Assembly: GCA_043719475.1 (NCBI GenBank)
Contig: JAYSTS010000179.1
Location: 16,582 to 80,581 of the forward strand
Reading direction: 5' to 3'
DNA: 64,000 nucleotides
From: SYFY01 sp043719475
Lineage (GTDB): Bacteria > Pseudomonadota > Gammaproteobacteria > Pseudomonadales > Azotimanducaceae
The notes below the pieces were generated by a model. That model was not told the DNA's origin and made no database searches. It worked only from the letters and a program-made list of their open reading frames with translations. Both the position numbers and the translations under genes were made by a program. Below, piece by piece: positions 42,790 through 53,839 of this stretch. Numbering within the stretch: the stretch's first letter is position 1; the number at the start of each line of letters is the position of its first letter.

Positions 42790-44886
42790 TTGAAAGCGAT
42801 TACCAAAGAAATTCAATTTGGTGGGCAAAAGCTCACCCTCGAAACGGGGCGCATTGCGCGTCAAGCAACTGGGGCAGTATTAGTCACTTTGGGCGAAACC
42901 GTGGTGTTGGCGACCGTAGTCGGTGCCAAGGGCATGAGACCGGGACAGGACTTTTTTCCTCTGACGGTGAACTACCAGGAAAAGACCTACTCTGCCGGGA
43001 AAATCCCGGGTGGGTTTTTCCGGCGTGAAGGTCGACCAAGCGAGAAGGAGACCTTGACCTCACGTCTCATTGACCGCCCCTTGCGGCCTTTGTTTCCGAA
43101 AGGATTCATGAACGAAGTCCAGGTGATCCTTACGGTAGTTTCAGCGGACAAGGACCAGGATCCGGATATCGCCGCCTTGATTGGCGCGTCGGCAGCCTTG
43201 TCGATATCAGGCATTCCGTTCTCAGGCCCTATCGGTGCGGCGCGAGTTGGCTATATCGATGGCAACTTCATTTTGAACCCAGGCTTTGAGCAAATGAAGA
43301 GCTCGATGCTGCACATGGTCGTCGCCGGTACAAAAGACGCGGTGCTCATGGTTGAGTCTGAAGCCGATCGCCTGACCGAAGATGAAATGCTCGGTGGCGT
43401 GTTGTTTGCGCAGCAGGAAATGCAGGTTGTCATTGCGGCGATCAATGAGTTGGTGGCCGCAGCAGGTAAGCCTCGTTGGGAGTGGCAGCCGGTTGCTTCG
43501 AACGCGCCCCTCAAGCAAGCGGTAGAGCAACAGGTTCGCAGTCAGCTCGGCGATGCGTATCGCATCATGGACAAGCAGGATCGACAAGACCGAGTGGCGG
43601 CGCTACGAAAGTCCACCGTCGAAGCACTGGCCGCAGCGGAAGGCGCTCAATTTATTGCAGCTGACGTCTCTGAGGCTTTCGCCAAGCTCGAAAAGAATAT
43701 TGTTCGAGAGCGTGTCATCAACGGTGAACCGCGCATTGACGGCAGAGACCTGCGAACAGTTCGTCCAATCACTATCGAAGTCGGTGTATTGCCTCGCGCT
43801 CACGGTTCGGTGTTGTTTACCCGCGGCGAAACACAGGCGATTGTTGTTGCCACCTTGGGTACACAAAGAGATGCGGCGTTGATCGATGCCCTGGAAGGGT
43901 CCTTCAAAGACCACTTCATGTTGCATTACAACTTCCCTCCTTACAGCGTTGGTGAGGCCGGCTTCATGGGTGGGCCAAAGCGCCGAGAAATCGGTCACGG
44001 CAAATTGGCGCGTCGTGGTGTCCAGGCGGTGCTTCCCACTGTTGAGGACTTCCCTTACACGATTCGCATCGTGTCGGAAATTACCGAGTCAAACGGCTCG
44101 AGTTCGATGGCTTCTGTTTGTGGCGCCTCTCTATCCATGATGGACGCTGGCATTCCTCTGAAAGCGCCAGTAGCGGGCGTTGCCATGGGTCTGGTGAAAG
44201 AAGGCAATCGTTATGCGGTGCTGACCGACATCCTTGGCGATGAAGATCACCTCGGTGACATGGACTTCAAGGTCGCTGGTACCGCTGAAGGCGTTACCGC
44301 ACTGCAGATGGACATCAAGATTGATGGCATCACTGAAGAGATTATGGAAGCTGCGCTACGTCAGGCCTTGGAAGGCCGTCTGTTCATTCTCGGCGAAATG
44401 AACAAGGTGCTCGCGACGTCACGACCTAACCTGGCATCAAATGCACCTGTCATTACAACGATGAAGGTCCATCCGGAGAAGATCCGCGAGATCATCGGCA
44501 AGGGTGGTGCGATGATCCGAAGTATCGTCGAGGCCAGCGGCGCTGAGATCGATATCGAAGACGACGGCACGGTGAAGATTTTTGCGATGAACGAAGAGTC
44601 ACGAAATATTGCCATCGGCAAGATCCAGGAAATTGTTGCAGAGGCTGAGGTCGGCAGGATCTACGAAGGAACCATCGAGCGAATCGTCGACTTTGGCGCC
44701 TTTGTTTCTATCCTTCCAGGTAAAGATGGTCTGTTGCACATTTCGCAGATCGCCGATGAGCGAGTCGAGAGTGTTGGTGATTACTTGCAGGAAGGCCAGA
44801 AAGTGCGCGTTGTCGTGCTTGATGTCGACCAGCGCGGACGCATTAAACTGTCGATGAAGGAAGTGAAAAACTACGAAGCGGCCTAG
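42790..44886 (+). CDS. pnp: Polyribonucleotide nucleotidyltransferase (PNPase)
   Basis: Phosphorolytic 3'-5' exoribonuclease of the RNA degradosome. Two RNase PH cores are seen, the first ending near PGFEQMKSSMLHMVVAGT and the second from RAHGSVLFTRGETQAIVVAT, with SNGSSSMASVCGASLSMMDA. A KH domain (IREIIGKGGAMIRSIVEASG) and an S1 domain (VGRIYEGTIERIVDFGAFVS) complete it. At 698 aa it is full length. TTG 42790 is the given start; the family begins close to it. Confidence 0.98.
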   Translation: MKAITKEIQFGGQKLTLETGRIARQATGAVLVTLGETVVLATVVGAKGMRPGQDFFPLTVNYQEKTYSAGKIPGGFFRREGRPSEKETLTSRLIDRPLRPLFPKGFMNEVQVILTVVSADKDQDPDIAALIGASAALSISGIPFSGPIGAARVGYIDGNFILNPGFEQMKSSMLHMVVAGTKDAVLMVESEADRLTEDEMLGGVLFAQQEMQVVIAAINELVAAAGKPRWEWQPVASNAPLKQAVEQQVRSQLGDAYRIMDKQDRQDRVAALRKSTVEALAAAEGAQFIAADVSEAFAKLEKNIVRERVINGEPRIDGRDLRTVRPITIEVGVLPRAHGSVLFTRGETQAIVVATLGTQRDAALIDALEGSFKDHFMLHYNFPPYSVGEAGFMGGPKRREIGHGKLARRGVQAVLPTVEDFPYTIRIVSEITESNGSSSMASVCGASLSMMDAGIPLKAPVAGVAMGLVKEGNRYAVLTDILGDEDHLGDMDFKVAGTAEGVTALQMDIKIDGITEEIMEAALRQALEGRLFILGEMNKVLATSRPNLASNAPVITTMKVHPEKIREIIGKGGAMIRSIVEASGAEIDIEDDGTVKIFAMNEESRNIAIGKIQEIVAEAEVGRIYEGTIERIVDFGAFVSILPGKDGLLHISQIADERVESVGDYLQEGQKVRVVVLDVDQRGRIKLSMKEVKNYEAA

Positions 44887-44907
44887 CTGATTCGTACCGC
44901 AGACATT

Positions 44908-44928
44908 GGGGTTGCGAGAGGCAACCCC
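44908..44928 (+). terminator. Hairpin terminator after pnp
   Basis: GGGGTTGC-GAGAG-GCAACCCC is a perfect 8-bp stem 22 nt after the pnp stop. The following AGTTCTTGCG is only weakly T-rich, so it may act as an mRNA-stabilising end as much as a terminator. Confidence 0.65.
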
Positions 44929-45021
44929 AGTTCTTGCGTGCGGGCTTGGTGAGTTACGTCGGGTAATCGCGGTAGAAGTTTGGGCTGCCGTTGGTCGATT
45001 CGTTGACCGCAGTTCTAAAGT

Positions 45022-46071
45022 CTACGGTCGGAATCTGTCTTCTCGTTCTCCGTAGTGGCGCTCTACGAGTTCGTGTCTTTCCTGAGCTTCCAGGCACAGC
45101 GTTGCGATTGGACGTGCTTCGAGTCGACGAAGTCCAATGTCTTCCCCGGTTTCTTCGCAGTATCCGTAGGAGGCATCGTCCAGGCGAGCAAGTGCAGCAT
45201 CAATCTTCTTGAGTAGCTTTCTTTCACGATCTCGTGCTCTGAGTTCGAGTCCGAACTCAGACTCCTGAGTCGCTCGATCATTGGGATCTGGGAAGTTTGT
45301 CGCCTCGTCACGCAGATGATGGATGGTACGATCGACTTCTTCCATCAACTCACGCTTCCAATTCATGAGTATTCGTCGGAAGTGCTCCGCCTGGCCTTCG
45401 CTCATGTACTCTTCGCCAGGCTTAGGCTGATAGGGCGGGATTCCATGGATAGGGCCGCTGAATAGATTAGGGCTGAGATCTGAAGGCGCGACCAGACGCG
45501 TGGTACTCTTTGACACGATTGGCTTGTTGTCCGTTTTGGAATTCTTAGTCGAGGCGTCCAGCTTCACTTTGCTCTTGGTAGAAGTCGTTCCAGTTCCCTT
45601 GGCTACCGTCGCTGTTGCTGCCACATGAGTTGGTGTTCCAGGCGCAGTTTTTTTCTTGGTATTCTTCGGAGTCGAGTCAGCTACCGATGATTGTTCCTTG
45701 ATAGCTTTGTCTGTCACGGGGGCCGCAGTACTTTTTGAAGCAGCTGGCTTTTCGGTATCTGGTTTGCTCTTTTCGGTTGGCAATTTGGTATCGATCTGAA
45801 CCGGCTGTCGCGCGGCTAACGCGGCTTTCGGTGGCAGTTTCTTTTCCTTGGGTTTAGCGATAGTTGGGGTGACCAATGCTTTTTTTGTTGTCGCACTGGT
45901 TTTTGCCGTAGTTTTTGCCGTAGTTTTTGCAATAGTGCCTTTGGCCTTGGTGGTCTTTTCGCTCTTGGACACAGGATCGGGCTTGGCGGCGACCTTTTTT
46001 GTACTGACGGTCGTCGCTGTCTTCTTGGATTTTGAAGCCGTGGCGCTTACTTGTTTCTTCTTTGCAGCCAT
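45022..46071 (-). CDS. dksA: DksA-family RNA polymerase-binding protein with 211-residue Lys/Ala/Thr-rich N-terminal extension
   Basis: DksA binds the RNAP secondary channel and, with ppGpp, mediates the stringent response. The last 138 residues are DksA: PPYQPKPGEEYMSEGQAEHF, the coiled-coil tip NFPDPNDRATQE (keeping the Asp, Asp, Ala of the E. coli tip), then ELRARDRERKLLKKIDAALA. The zinc-finger region reads CEET, 17 residues, CLEA, i.e. C-X2-T-X17-C-X2-A, with two of four cysteines (305 and 326 remain). That is the pattern known from zinc-independent DksA2 of Pseudomonas aeruginosa. Residues 1-211 are low-complexity and basic (MAAKKKQVSATASKSKK; TIAKTTAKTTAKTSATTKK), like histone H1/AlgP tails. 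Start ATG 46071, preceded by GGGAAG. Confidence 0.9.
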   Translation of the reverse strand: MAAKKKQVSATASKSKKTATTVSTKKVAAKPDPVSKSEKTTKAKGTIAKTTAKTTAKTSATTKKALVTPTIAKPKEKKLPPKAALAARQPVQIDTKLPTEKSKPDTEKPAASKSTAAPVTDKAIKEQSSVADSTPKNTKKKTAPGTPTHVAATATVAKGTGTTSTKSKVKLDASTKNSKTDNKPIVSKSTTRLVAPSDLSPNLFSGPIHGIPPYQPKPGEEYMSEGQAEHFRRILMNWKRELMEEVDRTIHHLRDEATNFPDPNDRATQESEFGLELRARDRERKLLKKIDAALARLDDASYGYCEETGEDIGLRRLEARPIATLCLEAQERHELVERHYGEREDRFRP

Positions 46072-46141
46072 CGCAAGTCTTCCCGCTGGTTCGAAGAGCG
46101 GCGCGTATGATATCCGAACGTGGTCAAGGTTCCAGCGATCT

Positions 46142-46953
46142 TTAGCCTGTATTAAGAGTGATTTCGTGATCGGGATCGACCACCCCATATTCGGTCGCTA
46201 CCTCGGCAACGGTGAGTACGGCCCCTGACTTGCTCATGATTTCTTGATCGGCGGCCAAAGCAGCGATACAGCGTCCTGACAGTCGCACTGACTGTGAAGT
46301 CCTCGGATCCAGGTGCACTTTACCCTTCGCGACCATGTCGAGGATGAATTCTGTCTTGACCTTGGAAGGGGATAACGATAACGCCGCTACACCATGGGCC
46401 CTCAGTTCGTGGGCCATATCCCGAGCCATCCGATCCACACCGGCTTTACCCACCCCATAGGACGCGCTGAACACGTATTCGCGGCCACCTCGGGAGGAGA
46501 TGTTAACGATCAAGCCTCGACCCGCCGAAACCATCATCGGGGCGGCGAAGACCGAAGCGGTGTAGTAGCCTCGCAGACCCACGCCGCACTGGATATCCCA
46601 GATCGAAACAGGGTGCTCCCAAAACCCGCCACTCAAAACAGGCGGATCGGGAATCTGGTATGCATTGTTGACGAGGATGTCGAGTCGGCCTTGCTCGTAC
46701 TGTACGCGCTTGAAGAGCGCGGCGACTTCGTCATCGTTCCGATGATCAACTACGCAAGGAATTCCTGTTCCACCCATTCGATCCACTGCTGCGGCCGTAG
46801 CCTCAACCGAGAGGATGGCGCTGGGGTCGGTTCCAGCGCTGCTGCGACCGGTGACGTAAACAGTTGCACCTGCTTCGCCTAATCCCTCGGCGATGCCTTT
46901 CCCAATGCCCCGGCTGGCGCCTGTCACAACGGCAACCTGACCGGCCAGGCTTC

Positions 46954-46957
<4 letters not shown>
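46142..46957 (-). CDS. Short-chain dehydrogenase/reductase, DHRS1-like
   Basis: NAD(P)-dependent oxidoreductase of the SDR superfamily. The cofactor motif is VAVVTGASRGIGKGIAEGLG (about residues 8-27), the NNAY motif LDILVNNAYQIP, the catalytic Ser in VNISSRGG, and the catalytic YGVGK. The segment GLRGYYTASVFAAPMM and the YGVGKAGVDRMARDMAHELR helix resemble the DHRS1 group rather than FabG. Its substrate is unknown. The stop overlaps the acs start region (46954-46957), so it is probably co-transcribed with acs and may share lipid or acyl-CoA metabolism with it. Confidence 0.88.
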
Positions 46958-48894
<1,937 letters not shown>

Positions 48895-48911
48895 CTTGTC
48901 TCCCCTTTGTT

Positions 48912-50483
48912 TTATTGTTTGGGCTTGTCACGCAAGCGTTCGATCAGAAAACGCGTTGATCGATCCTGGCTGCTCGCGTCCTCGCCAACCAGTTGTTTGT
49001 AAATGGGATTGGCCAATCGTTTGCCAATTTCAACTCCCCATTGATCGAACGAATTGATGCCCCAGAGGACACCCTGGCAAAAAACTTTGTGTTCGTGCAT
49101 CGCCAGCAGTGCGCCCAGATGGAAGGCATCCAGACGATCCAGTATCAGAGTTGTCGTTGGATGTTCGCCGGGTACTTCCCTCTCGCTGGATACACCACTC
49201 TCACCGAGCATCATCGCTTGGCTCTGAGCCAGTGCGTTGGCTGCAAGCCAACGATGATGTTCGGTCAGATCCGATCCGGCGGCTGCACTAACAATGAAAT
49301 CTGCGCTGTAAGCTCGTGTTCCCTGATGCAGCAACTGGTGATAGGCATGCTGACCGGATGTACCGACGCCCCCCCAGAGAATGGGCATGGTGTGCGTGGT
49401 CACGGGACTGCCGTCCTGATGGACGCGTTTGCCGTTGCTCTCCATTTCCAGTTGCTGAAGGTACATCGGCAATAGCGTCAGTCGCTCGTCGTAGACCAAT
49501 ACCGCGTGATTGTTCGCACCGAGGAAATTGGTGTTCCAGGTGCCGACAAGAGCAGCCAACACTGGCAGATTGGCCGCATGCGGTGCGGAGGCGAAGTGTT
49601 CGTCCATCGCCCGGGCTCCCGACAAGAGCGCATCAAATGTGCCAGTGCCTGCGGCCAGTGCGACTGGCATACCGACAGCGCTCCATAACGAATAGCGTCC
49701 ACCAACCCAATCCCACATCGGGAATACGTTGTCCGAGGAGATGCCAAACTCGTTTGCCGCTTTGACGTTGGCAGAAATCGCGGCAAAGTGCTTCGTGATT
49801 CCCAAGGGCTGATTGGTGCGTTCGAGGAACCAGGTACGAGCGGATCGTGAATTTTCCAGGGTTTCCAAGGTCACGAAAGACTTGGACGCGGTAATGAAGA
49901 AAGTCCGTTCGGGATCACACCCTTTCAAGGCGGAAGTGAGTGCGTATCCGTCGATGTTGCTGACGAATCTGATATCGAGTACATCGTCGCTGCCAACGGC
50001 CCGCACCGCAAGTTCAGGGCCGAGATGTGAACCGCCGATCCCGATGAAGATGATGTGACGAATGCTCTTGCCGGTGATACCGGTATGTTGGCCATTGCGA
50101 ATGTTATCGACGAAAGACCTGACTCGGTTGAGAGTGTCCTGAACGAGTTGATCAATACCCGGTAGCCCCATTCCAAGTGGCGCACGCAAAGCGGTGTGAA
50201 GAGCCGGCCTCCGCTCCGATTGATTGACGACCTCTCCGGACAACAGTGCTGCTCGATGGTCCGACAGCTTTGCCTGATCGGCTAGAGCAATCAACTCCCT
50301 GAATACCTGTTGACTGATTCTCTGTTTGCTGAAGTCAGCCGTGATTCCGCAAGTGGCAATGCGCAAGGCGCGATTTCGAATCTCATCATCAAGCAGTTGG
50401 TTAGTGGGCCTAATATCTCGCGCGCTGATTGCCAGAGATTGCCACGAAGGTAGTTCGGTAGGTGATTTAGAAGGCAGACTCAC
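48912..50483 (-). CDS. pgi: Glucose-6-phosphate isomerase
   Basis: Interconverts glucose-6-phosphate and fructose-6-phosphate. FIGIGGSHLGPELAVRAVG binds the sugar phosphate. ITASKSFVTLETLENSRSAR, WDWVGGRYSLWSAVGMPVAL and HQDGSPVTTHTMPILWGGVG are hallmarks, and the end QWGVEIGKRLA is typical. Length 523 aa, slightly shorter than E. coli Pgi. Its start overlaps the stop of the kinase gene upstream by 4 nt. Confidence 0.97.
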   Translation of the reverse strand: MSLPSKSPTELPSWQSLAISARDIRPTNQLLDDEIRNRALRIATCGITADFSKQRISQQVFRELIALADQAKLSDHRAALLSGEVVNQSERRPALHTALRAPLGMGLPGIDQLVQDTLNRVRSFVDNIRNGQHTGITGKSIRHIIFIGIGGSHLGPELAVRAVGSDDVLDIRFVSNIDGYALTSALKGCDPERTFFITASKSFVTLETLENSRSARTWFLERTNQPLGITKHFAAISANVKAANEFGISSDNVFPMWDWVGGRYSLWSAVGMPVALAAGTGTFDALLSGARAMDEHFASAPHAANLPVLAALVGTWNTNFLGANNHAVLVYDERLTLLPMYLQQLEMESNGKRVHQDGSPVTTHTMPILWGGVGTSGQHAYHQLLHQGTRAYSADFIVSAAAGSDLTEHHRWLAANALAQSQAMMLGESGVSSEREVPGEHPTTTLILDRLDAFHLGALLAMHEHKVFCQGVLWGINSFDQWGVEIGKRLANPIYKQLVGEDASSQDRSTRFLIERLRDKPKQ

Positions 50484-51175
50484 AAGAACTCCGGATTTGG
50501 ATTGAAGTACTGACGGACTCCCGTCATTTCAGTGATGCGAGTAAGCAACGTCCTGAAATGTTCTTTACTGTTGATGAAGTCGATATGATTTGCGTTCACC
50601 ACCAGCAGCGGGCTGCGATCATAAAAGTGGAAAAACTCCGTGTACGCGTCCACAAGTGACGCCAGGTATTCGGTTTCCATGCGTTGTTCGCTTTTGACGC
50701 CACGATGACGAATCCGTGTCAGCAGAACGTCTACATTCGCCTGCAGATAGATGACAAGATCAGGCGTTCGAACATTGAGGTCCAGTTTTTTGCTGATTTG
50801 TTGATAGAGATCAAACTCGTCGGGAGACAGAGTGAGTCGTGCAAACAACTCGTCCTTCTCCATGAGGAAGTCTGTGACGATTTTCGGAACCAACAGGTCA
50901 TCCTGTGCAATTCCGCCCATTTGACGAGCTCTGTTCAGCAGGAAGAATAATTGTGTTGGCAGCGCGTATCTTCGACTATCGCGGTAGAAAGCATCAAGGA
51001 ACGGATTTTCCGCAGCGGGCTCGAACAACGTGGAGTAACCGAGCTCCTCTGCAATCATCTTGGCAAGGGTGGTTTTTCCAACGCCTATCGGACCTTCGAT
51101 GGCAATGTAGCCAAAATTGTGTCGGGCGATGTTGCGTATTCCCCTGACAGCAGTGTGCTCAACAGGCTTCTTCAT
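50480..51175 (-). CDS. Deoxynucleoside kinase (dGK/dAK/dCK family)
   Basis: P-loop kinase phosphorylating deoxynucleosides. Start ATG 51175 overlaps the pcnB stop as ATGA; a longer frame upstream is only the antisense-free shadow of pcnB and is rejected. FGYIAIEGPIGVGKTTLAKM is the P-loop, LFEPAAENPFLDAFYRDSRR the substrate region, and VPKIVTDFLMEKDELFARLT the DRS-type region. RIRHRGVKSEQRMETEYLAS is the lid. Length 231 aa. In many gammaproteobacteria folK lies between pcnB and panB; here this kinase takes that place. Confidence 0.9.
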   Translation of the reverse strand: MKKPVEHTAVRGIRNIARHNFGYIAIEGPIGVGKTTLAKMIAEELGYSTLFEPAAENPFLDAFYRDSRRYALPTQLFFLLNRARQMGGIAQDDLLVPKIVTDFLMEKDELFARLTLSPDEFDLYQQISKKLDLNVRTPDLVIYLQANVDVLLTRIRHRGVKSEQRMETEYLASLVDAYTEFFHFYDRSPLLVVNANHIDFINSKEHFRTLLTRITEMTGVRQYFNPNPEFL

Positions 51176-52455
51176 GGCACTAAAGTGTTCGCAGCGGTTC
51201 CAGCACGTTTGCGTGAACGACTTCGCCTGCGCCCGCCGGCTGGTGTGCGTGCGCGCGGCAGGGAGGCAATCAGATCCGTGCGAAGATCGGGTTGCGCCTG
51301 ATACTGGGTCCACCAATCGAACATGGGTGTGAGAGCTGGATCGATTTGGGCTCTTAGATCCAGAAGATCGTAGGCGGCGCGAAATCGTTTGTGTGATACC
51401 AGTCGCTCCAGAGCTTTTGGAGATGGCTCTTCCAGTCGAGGTTGCAAAGACCAGACTTCGCGAACAAATGTTGAATATCGGCGGGGAATGGCAATAACCG
51501 ATGTCTGTGCAGCGATGGATTGATCCGCCGCGAGATTGCTGGCGACGATGGCTGGATGCATGGGCATGAAGCGATGCATACGGGCCACGTAGTCTTCCCA
51601 CAACAGGACTGCCAACAGGAAACCTGGGGTGGCCGGCTTCTCTGCGGCGATGCGTGCGTCGGTATTGCGCATGGCCTTGCTAACGAGTTCGCTCGTTGGG
51701 TGTGTTCCTGGGAACAGCGCCTGATGCAGTGGCGAGGAGGATATGACATGCCAAGCGGCGTGCGCGTATCCTAGAAGAAACAGCTTGTTGAACTCTTCAA
51801 ACAAGCGAGCAGACGGAATTGCCTGCAGTCTCTTCGCGGCCTCCGGTAACGCTGAACTGATGGAATCGGCAATGTCGAATTTGAGCTTCGCCTTGAAACG
51901 CAGTGCTCGTATCGCGCGAACGGGATCTTCGGCAAGCCGCACATCAGGATGACCAATGAACGCAATGCGCTTGGCCTTCAGATCCTTGAGTGCATCGACG
52001 TAATCCAGAAGATCACCGCTGAGGGGATCGTAATACAGGGCGTTGATGGTGAAATCTCGGCGGAGAGCATCCTCTGCCAAGGTGCCATACTCATTGTCAC
52101 TCAGGATCATTCCATCGGAGTTGAGCTCTACCAGGGAGGATTCCCCTTTGCGAAAGGTAGACACTTCAATGATATCTCGACCAAATCGTACATGTGCAAT
52201 TCGAAATCTTCGGCCGACAAGTCTTGCTCGTCGAAACACGCCTTTGACTTCTTCCGGCGTGGCGTCGGTTGCGACGTCGAAGTCCTTCGGAATCTCACCG
52301 AGCAAAAGATCTCGAACACAACCGCCGACGAGGTACGCGTCGAACCCGGCGGATCTCAATTTGGCGATGACTTCGAGACTATTGGCGTCAAGTAATGTCG
52401 GATCGATCTTGTGTGTGGACGCGGGTACTCGTTGCAGAACGGTAGGCATAGTCAA
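51172..52455 (-). CDS. pcnB: Poly(A) polymerase I
   Basis: Adds poly(A) tails that mark RNA for decay. The nucleotidyltransferase core is AYLVGGCVRDLLLGEIPKDF with DVATDATPEEV, followed by RRFRIAHVRFGRDIIEVSTF and TLAEDALRRDFTINALYYDP. The C-terminal region is basic (GGRRRSRSRKRAG), as in the family. Length 427 aa. It overlaps the upstream regulator by 4 nt and the downstream kinase by 4 nt. Confidence 0.96.
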   Translation of the reverse strand: MTMPTVLQRVPASTHKIDPTLLDANSLEVIAKLRSAGFDAYLVGGCVRDLLLGEIPKDFDVATDATPEEVKGVFRRARLVGRRFRIAHVRFGRDIIEVSTFRKGESSLVELNSDGMILSDNEYGTLAEDALRRDFTINALYYDPLSGDLLDYVDALKDLKAKRIAFIGHPDVRLAEDPVRAIRALRFKAKLKFDIADSISSALPEAAKRLQAIPSARLFEEFNKLFLLGYAHAAWHVISSSPLHQALFPGTHPTSELVSKAMRNTDARIAAEKPATPGFLLAVLLWEDYVARMHRFMPMHPAIVASNLAADQSIAAQTSVIAIPRRYSTFVREVWSLQPRLEEPSPKALERLVSHKRFRAAYDLLDLRAQIDPALTPMFDWWTQYQAQPDLRTDLIASLPRARTPAGGRRRSRSRKRAGTAANTLVP

Positions 52456-53807
52456 TCGACCATCGGTGATTCTGGACCGCTCGGTTGCTCTCGACTTCGA
52501 GAGCGTTTGCGCGGAATGTTGAGGCGTTGACGGCGTTCCCAGAGGCTCTTCCGGCTTATTCCCAACTTCTCTGCCAGCTCCGTCTCGGTAGACAACTCTT
52601 CGTTTTCAACAACGAATCGGACGAAGTAATCCTCCAGACTAGTTTGCAGGACATTGTCAGGAGCTGGAACGGGCACAGACTGGCGTTCGTTGTCGATGGG
52701 GAGAACTTCAGCCGGGACTACGTTGTCGCTTGAAAGAATAACCGCTCTTTCGATGGCGTTTTCGAGCTCTCGAACATTTCCCGGCCATTGGTAGCGGCGA
52801 ATGGCTGCCAGAGCGTTATCGGACCAGCTCATTTCTCCACGCTTTAGTCGAGTTGAAGTCGTTGCCAGAAACCAGTTTGCGAGTGCAGGGATGTCTTCAC
52901 CCCGATCACGCAAAGGTGGAACCCGGATCGACGTTATCGAGAGCTGGTAGAGCAACTCACTCCGGAATCGGCCTTGGCCACTGAGCTGTTCAAGATCCAT
53001 ATGAGAGCTGGCGATAATCCGAACGTCCACCTTTCTGGAGGTCGATCCACCCACAGCGCGTAACTCACGAGTGCTCACCAACCGAAGCAGACGTGCCTGT
53101 ACCTCCTGAGGGAGCACACCAATTTCATCGAGAAAAAGTGTGCCTTGATGGGCTGTGGCGACCAGGCCATTGATCGCCTGCCCACCTGCGCTTGCGTCTC
53201 TGCCGAAGAGCTCCGTTTCGATTCCTTCGACAGGTATGGCGGCACAATTCACGACGATCATGGGTGATCGCTTTCGATCTGAGGCGTCGTGAATGGCCCT
53301 GGCAACTCGTCGTTTGCCTGAACCCGGCTCTCCGGTGATGAGTACCGGTCGGTCTGTCGCAGCAACCGCCAACACCCGCTCTTTGAGATCGCGAATGCTC
53401 GCGCACTCGCCGATCAAAGGAAGACCTTCCGCGTCGATGGTCGGAAGTCTGCGATTCCGATGGGCCAACAGTGTTCGTTCAATGGCGGCCATTAGATGAT
53501 CCGCTTCCATCGGAAGAGGAAGATAGTCGTAAGCACCTTGGCGAATGGCGGAGACCGCGTTCGGATAGGAGGGACGCTCCGCAATGATAATTGCTGGCAC
53601 GTGTTTGCCTGAAGCCTTCAGCAGGGTGGTTATAATTTCGCTACGGCATTGATCACTGATCAGAACCAGCTCACACGCAAGATCTCCGCTGGTTGATTCG
53701 AGGTCTGTTTCCTTGAGCGATTTTGTTAGACAGCCGTTCGCCTCCAGCGTATTCACAATCGGGAGACTGACGGGGGACGAAATACCAAGCAACAGGACTT
53801 GAGTCAT
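52452..53807 (-). CDS. NtrC/CbrB-like regulator with degenerate receiver and no GAFTGA motif
   Basis: It has the architecture of sigma54 enhancer-binding response regulators: an N-terminal receiver-like domain (1-120), an AAA+ domain with Walker A ITGEPGSGKRRVA and Walker B GTLFLDEI, the R-finger segment PPLRDRGEDIPALANWF, and a Fis-type HTH (TELAEKLGISRKSLWERRQR). It lies upstream of pcnB, where Pseudomonas has cbrB. Two features are abnormal. The receiver lacks the acidic pair (VLLLGISSP), and the usual phospho-Asp position reads LVLISDQ. The GAFTGA loop between ELFG and GTLFLDE is replaced by RDASAGGQAINGLVATAHQ. It may therefore act independently of sigma54. Confidence 0.85.
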   Translation of the reverse strand: MTQVLLLGISSPVSLPIVNTLEANGCLTKSLKETDLESTSGDLACELVLISDQCRSEIITTLLKASGKHVPAIIIAERPSYPNAVSAIRQGAYDYLPLPMEADHLMAAIERTLLAHRNRRLPTIDAEGLPLIGECASIRDLKERVLAVAATDRPVLITGEPGSGKRRVARAIHDASDRKRSPMIVVNCAAIPVEGIETELFGRDASAGGQAINGLVATAHQGTLFLDEIGVLPQEVQARLLRLVSTRELRAVGGSTSRKVDVRIIASSHMDLEQLSGQGRFRSELLYQLSITSIRVPPLRDRGEDIPALANWFLATTSTRLKRGEMSWSDNALAAIRRYQWPGNVRELENAIERAVILSSDNVVPAEVLPIDNERQSVPVPAPDNVLQTSLEDYFVRFVVENEELSTETELAEKLGISRKSLWERRQRLNIPRKRSRSREQPSGPESPMVD

Positions 53808-53839
53808 GACACGGATGGTAACAAATACGCGATGTCTTT

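Noticed and set aside
45848..46228. Hydrophobic plus-strand frame (VFAVVFAVVFAIV) opposite the dksA extension
   Set aside because: It arises from reading the Lys/Thr/Ala repeat codons backwards and is not an independent membrane protein.
51176..51601. 142-codon upstream extension of the deoxynucleoside kinase frame
   Set aside because: It is the second frame of the pcnB 3' end on the same strand; the kinase begins at ATG 51175 in an ATGA overlap.
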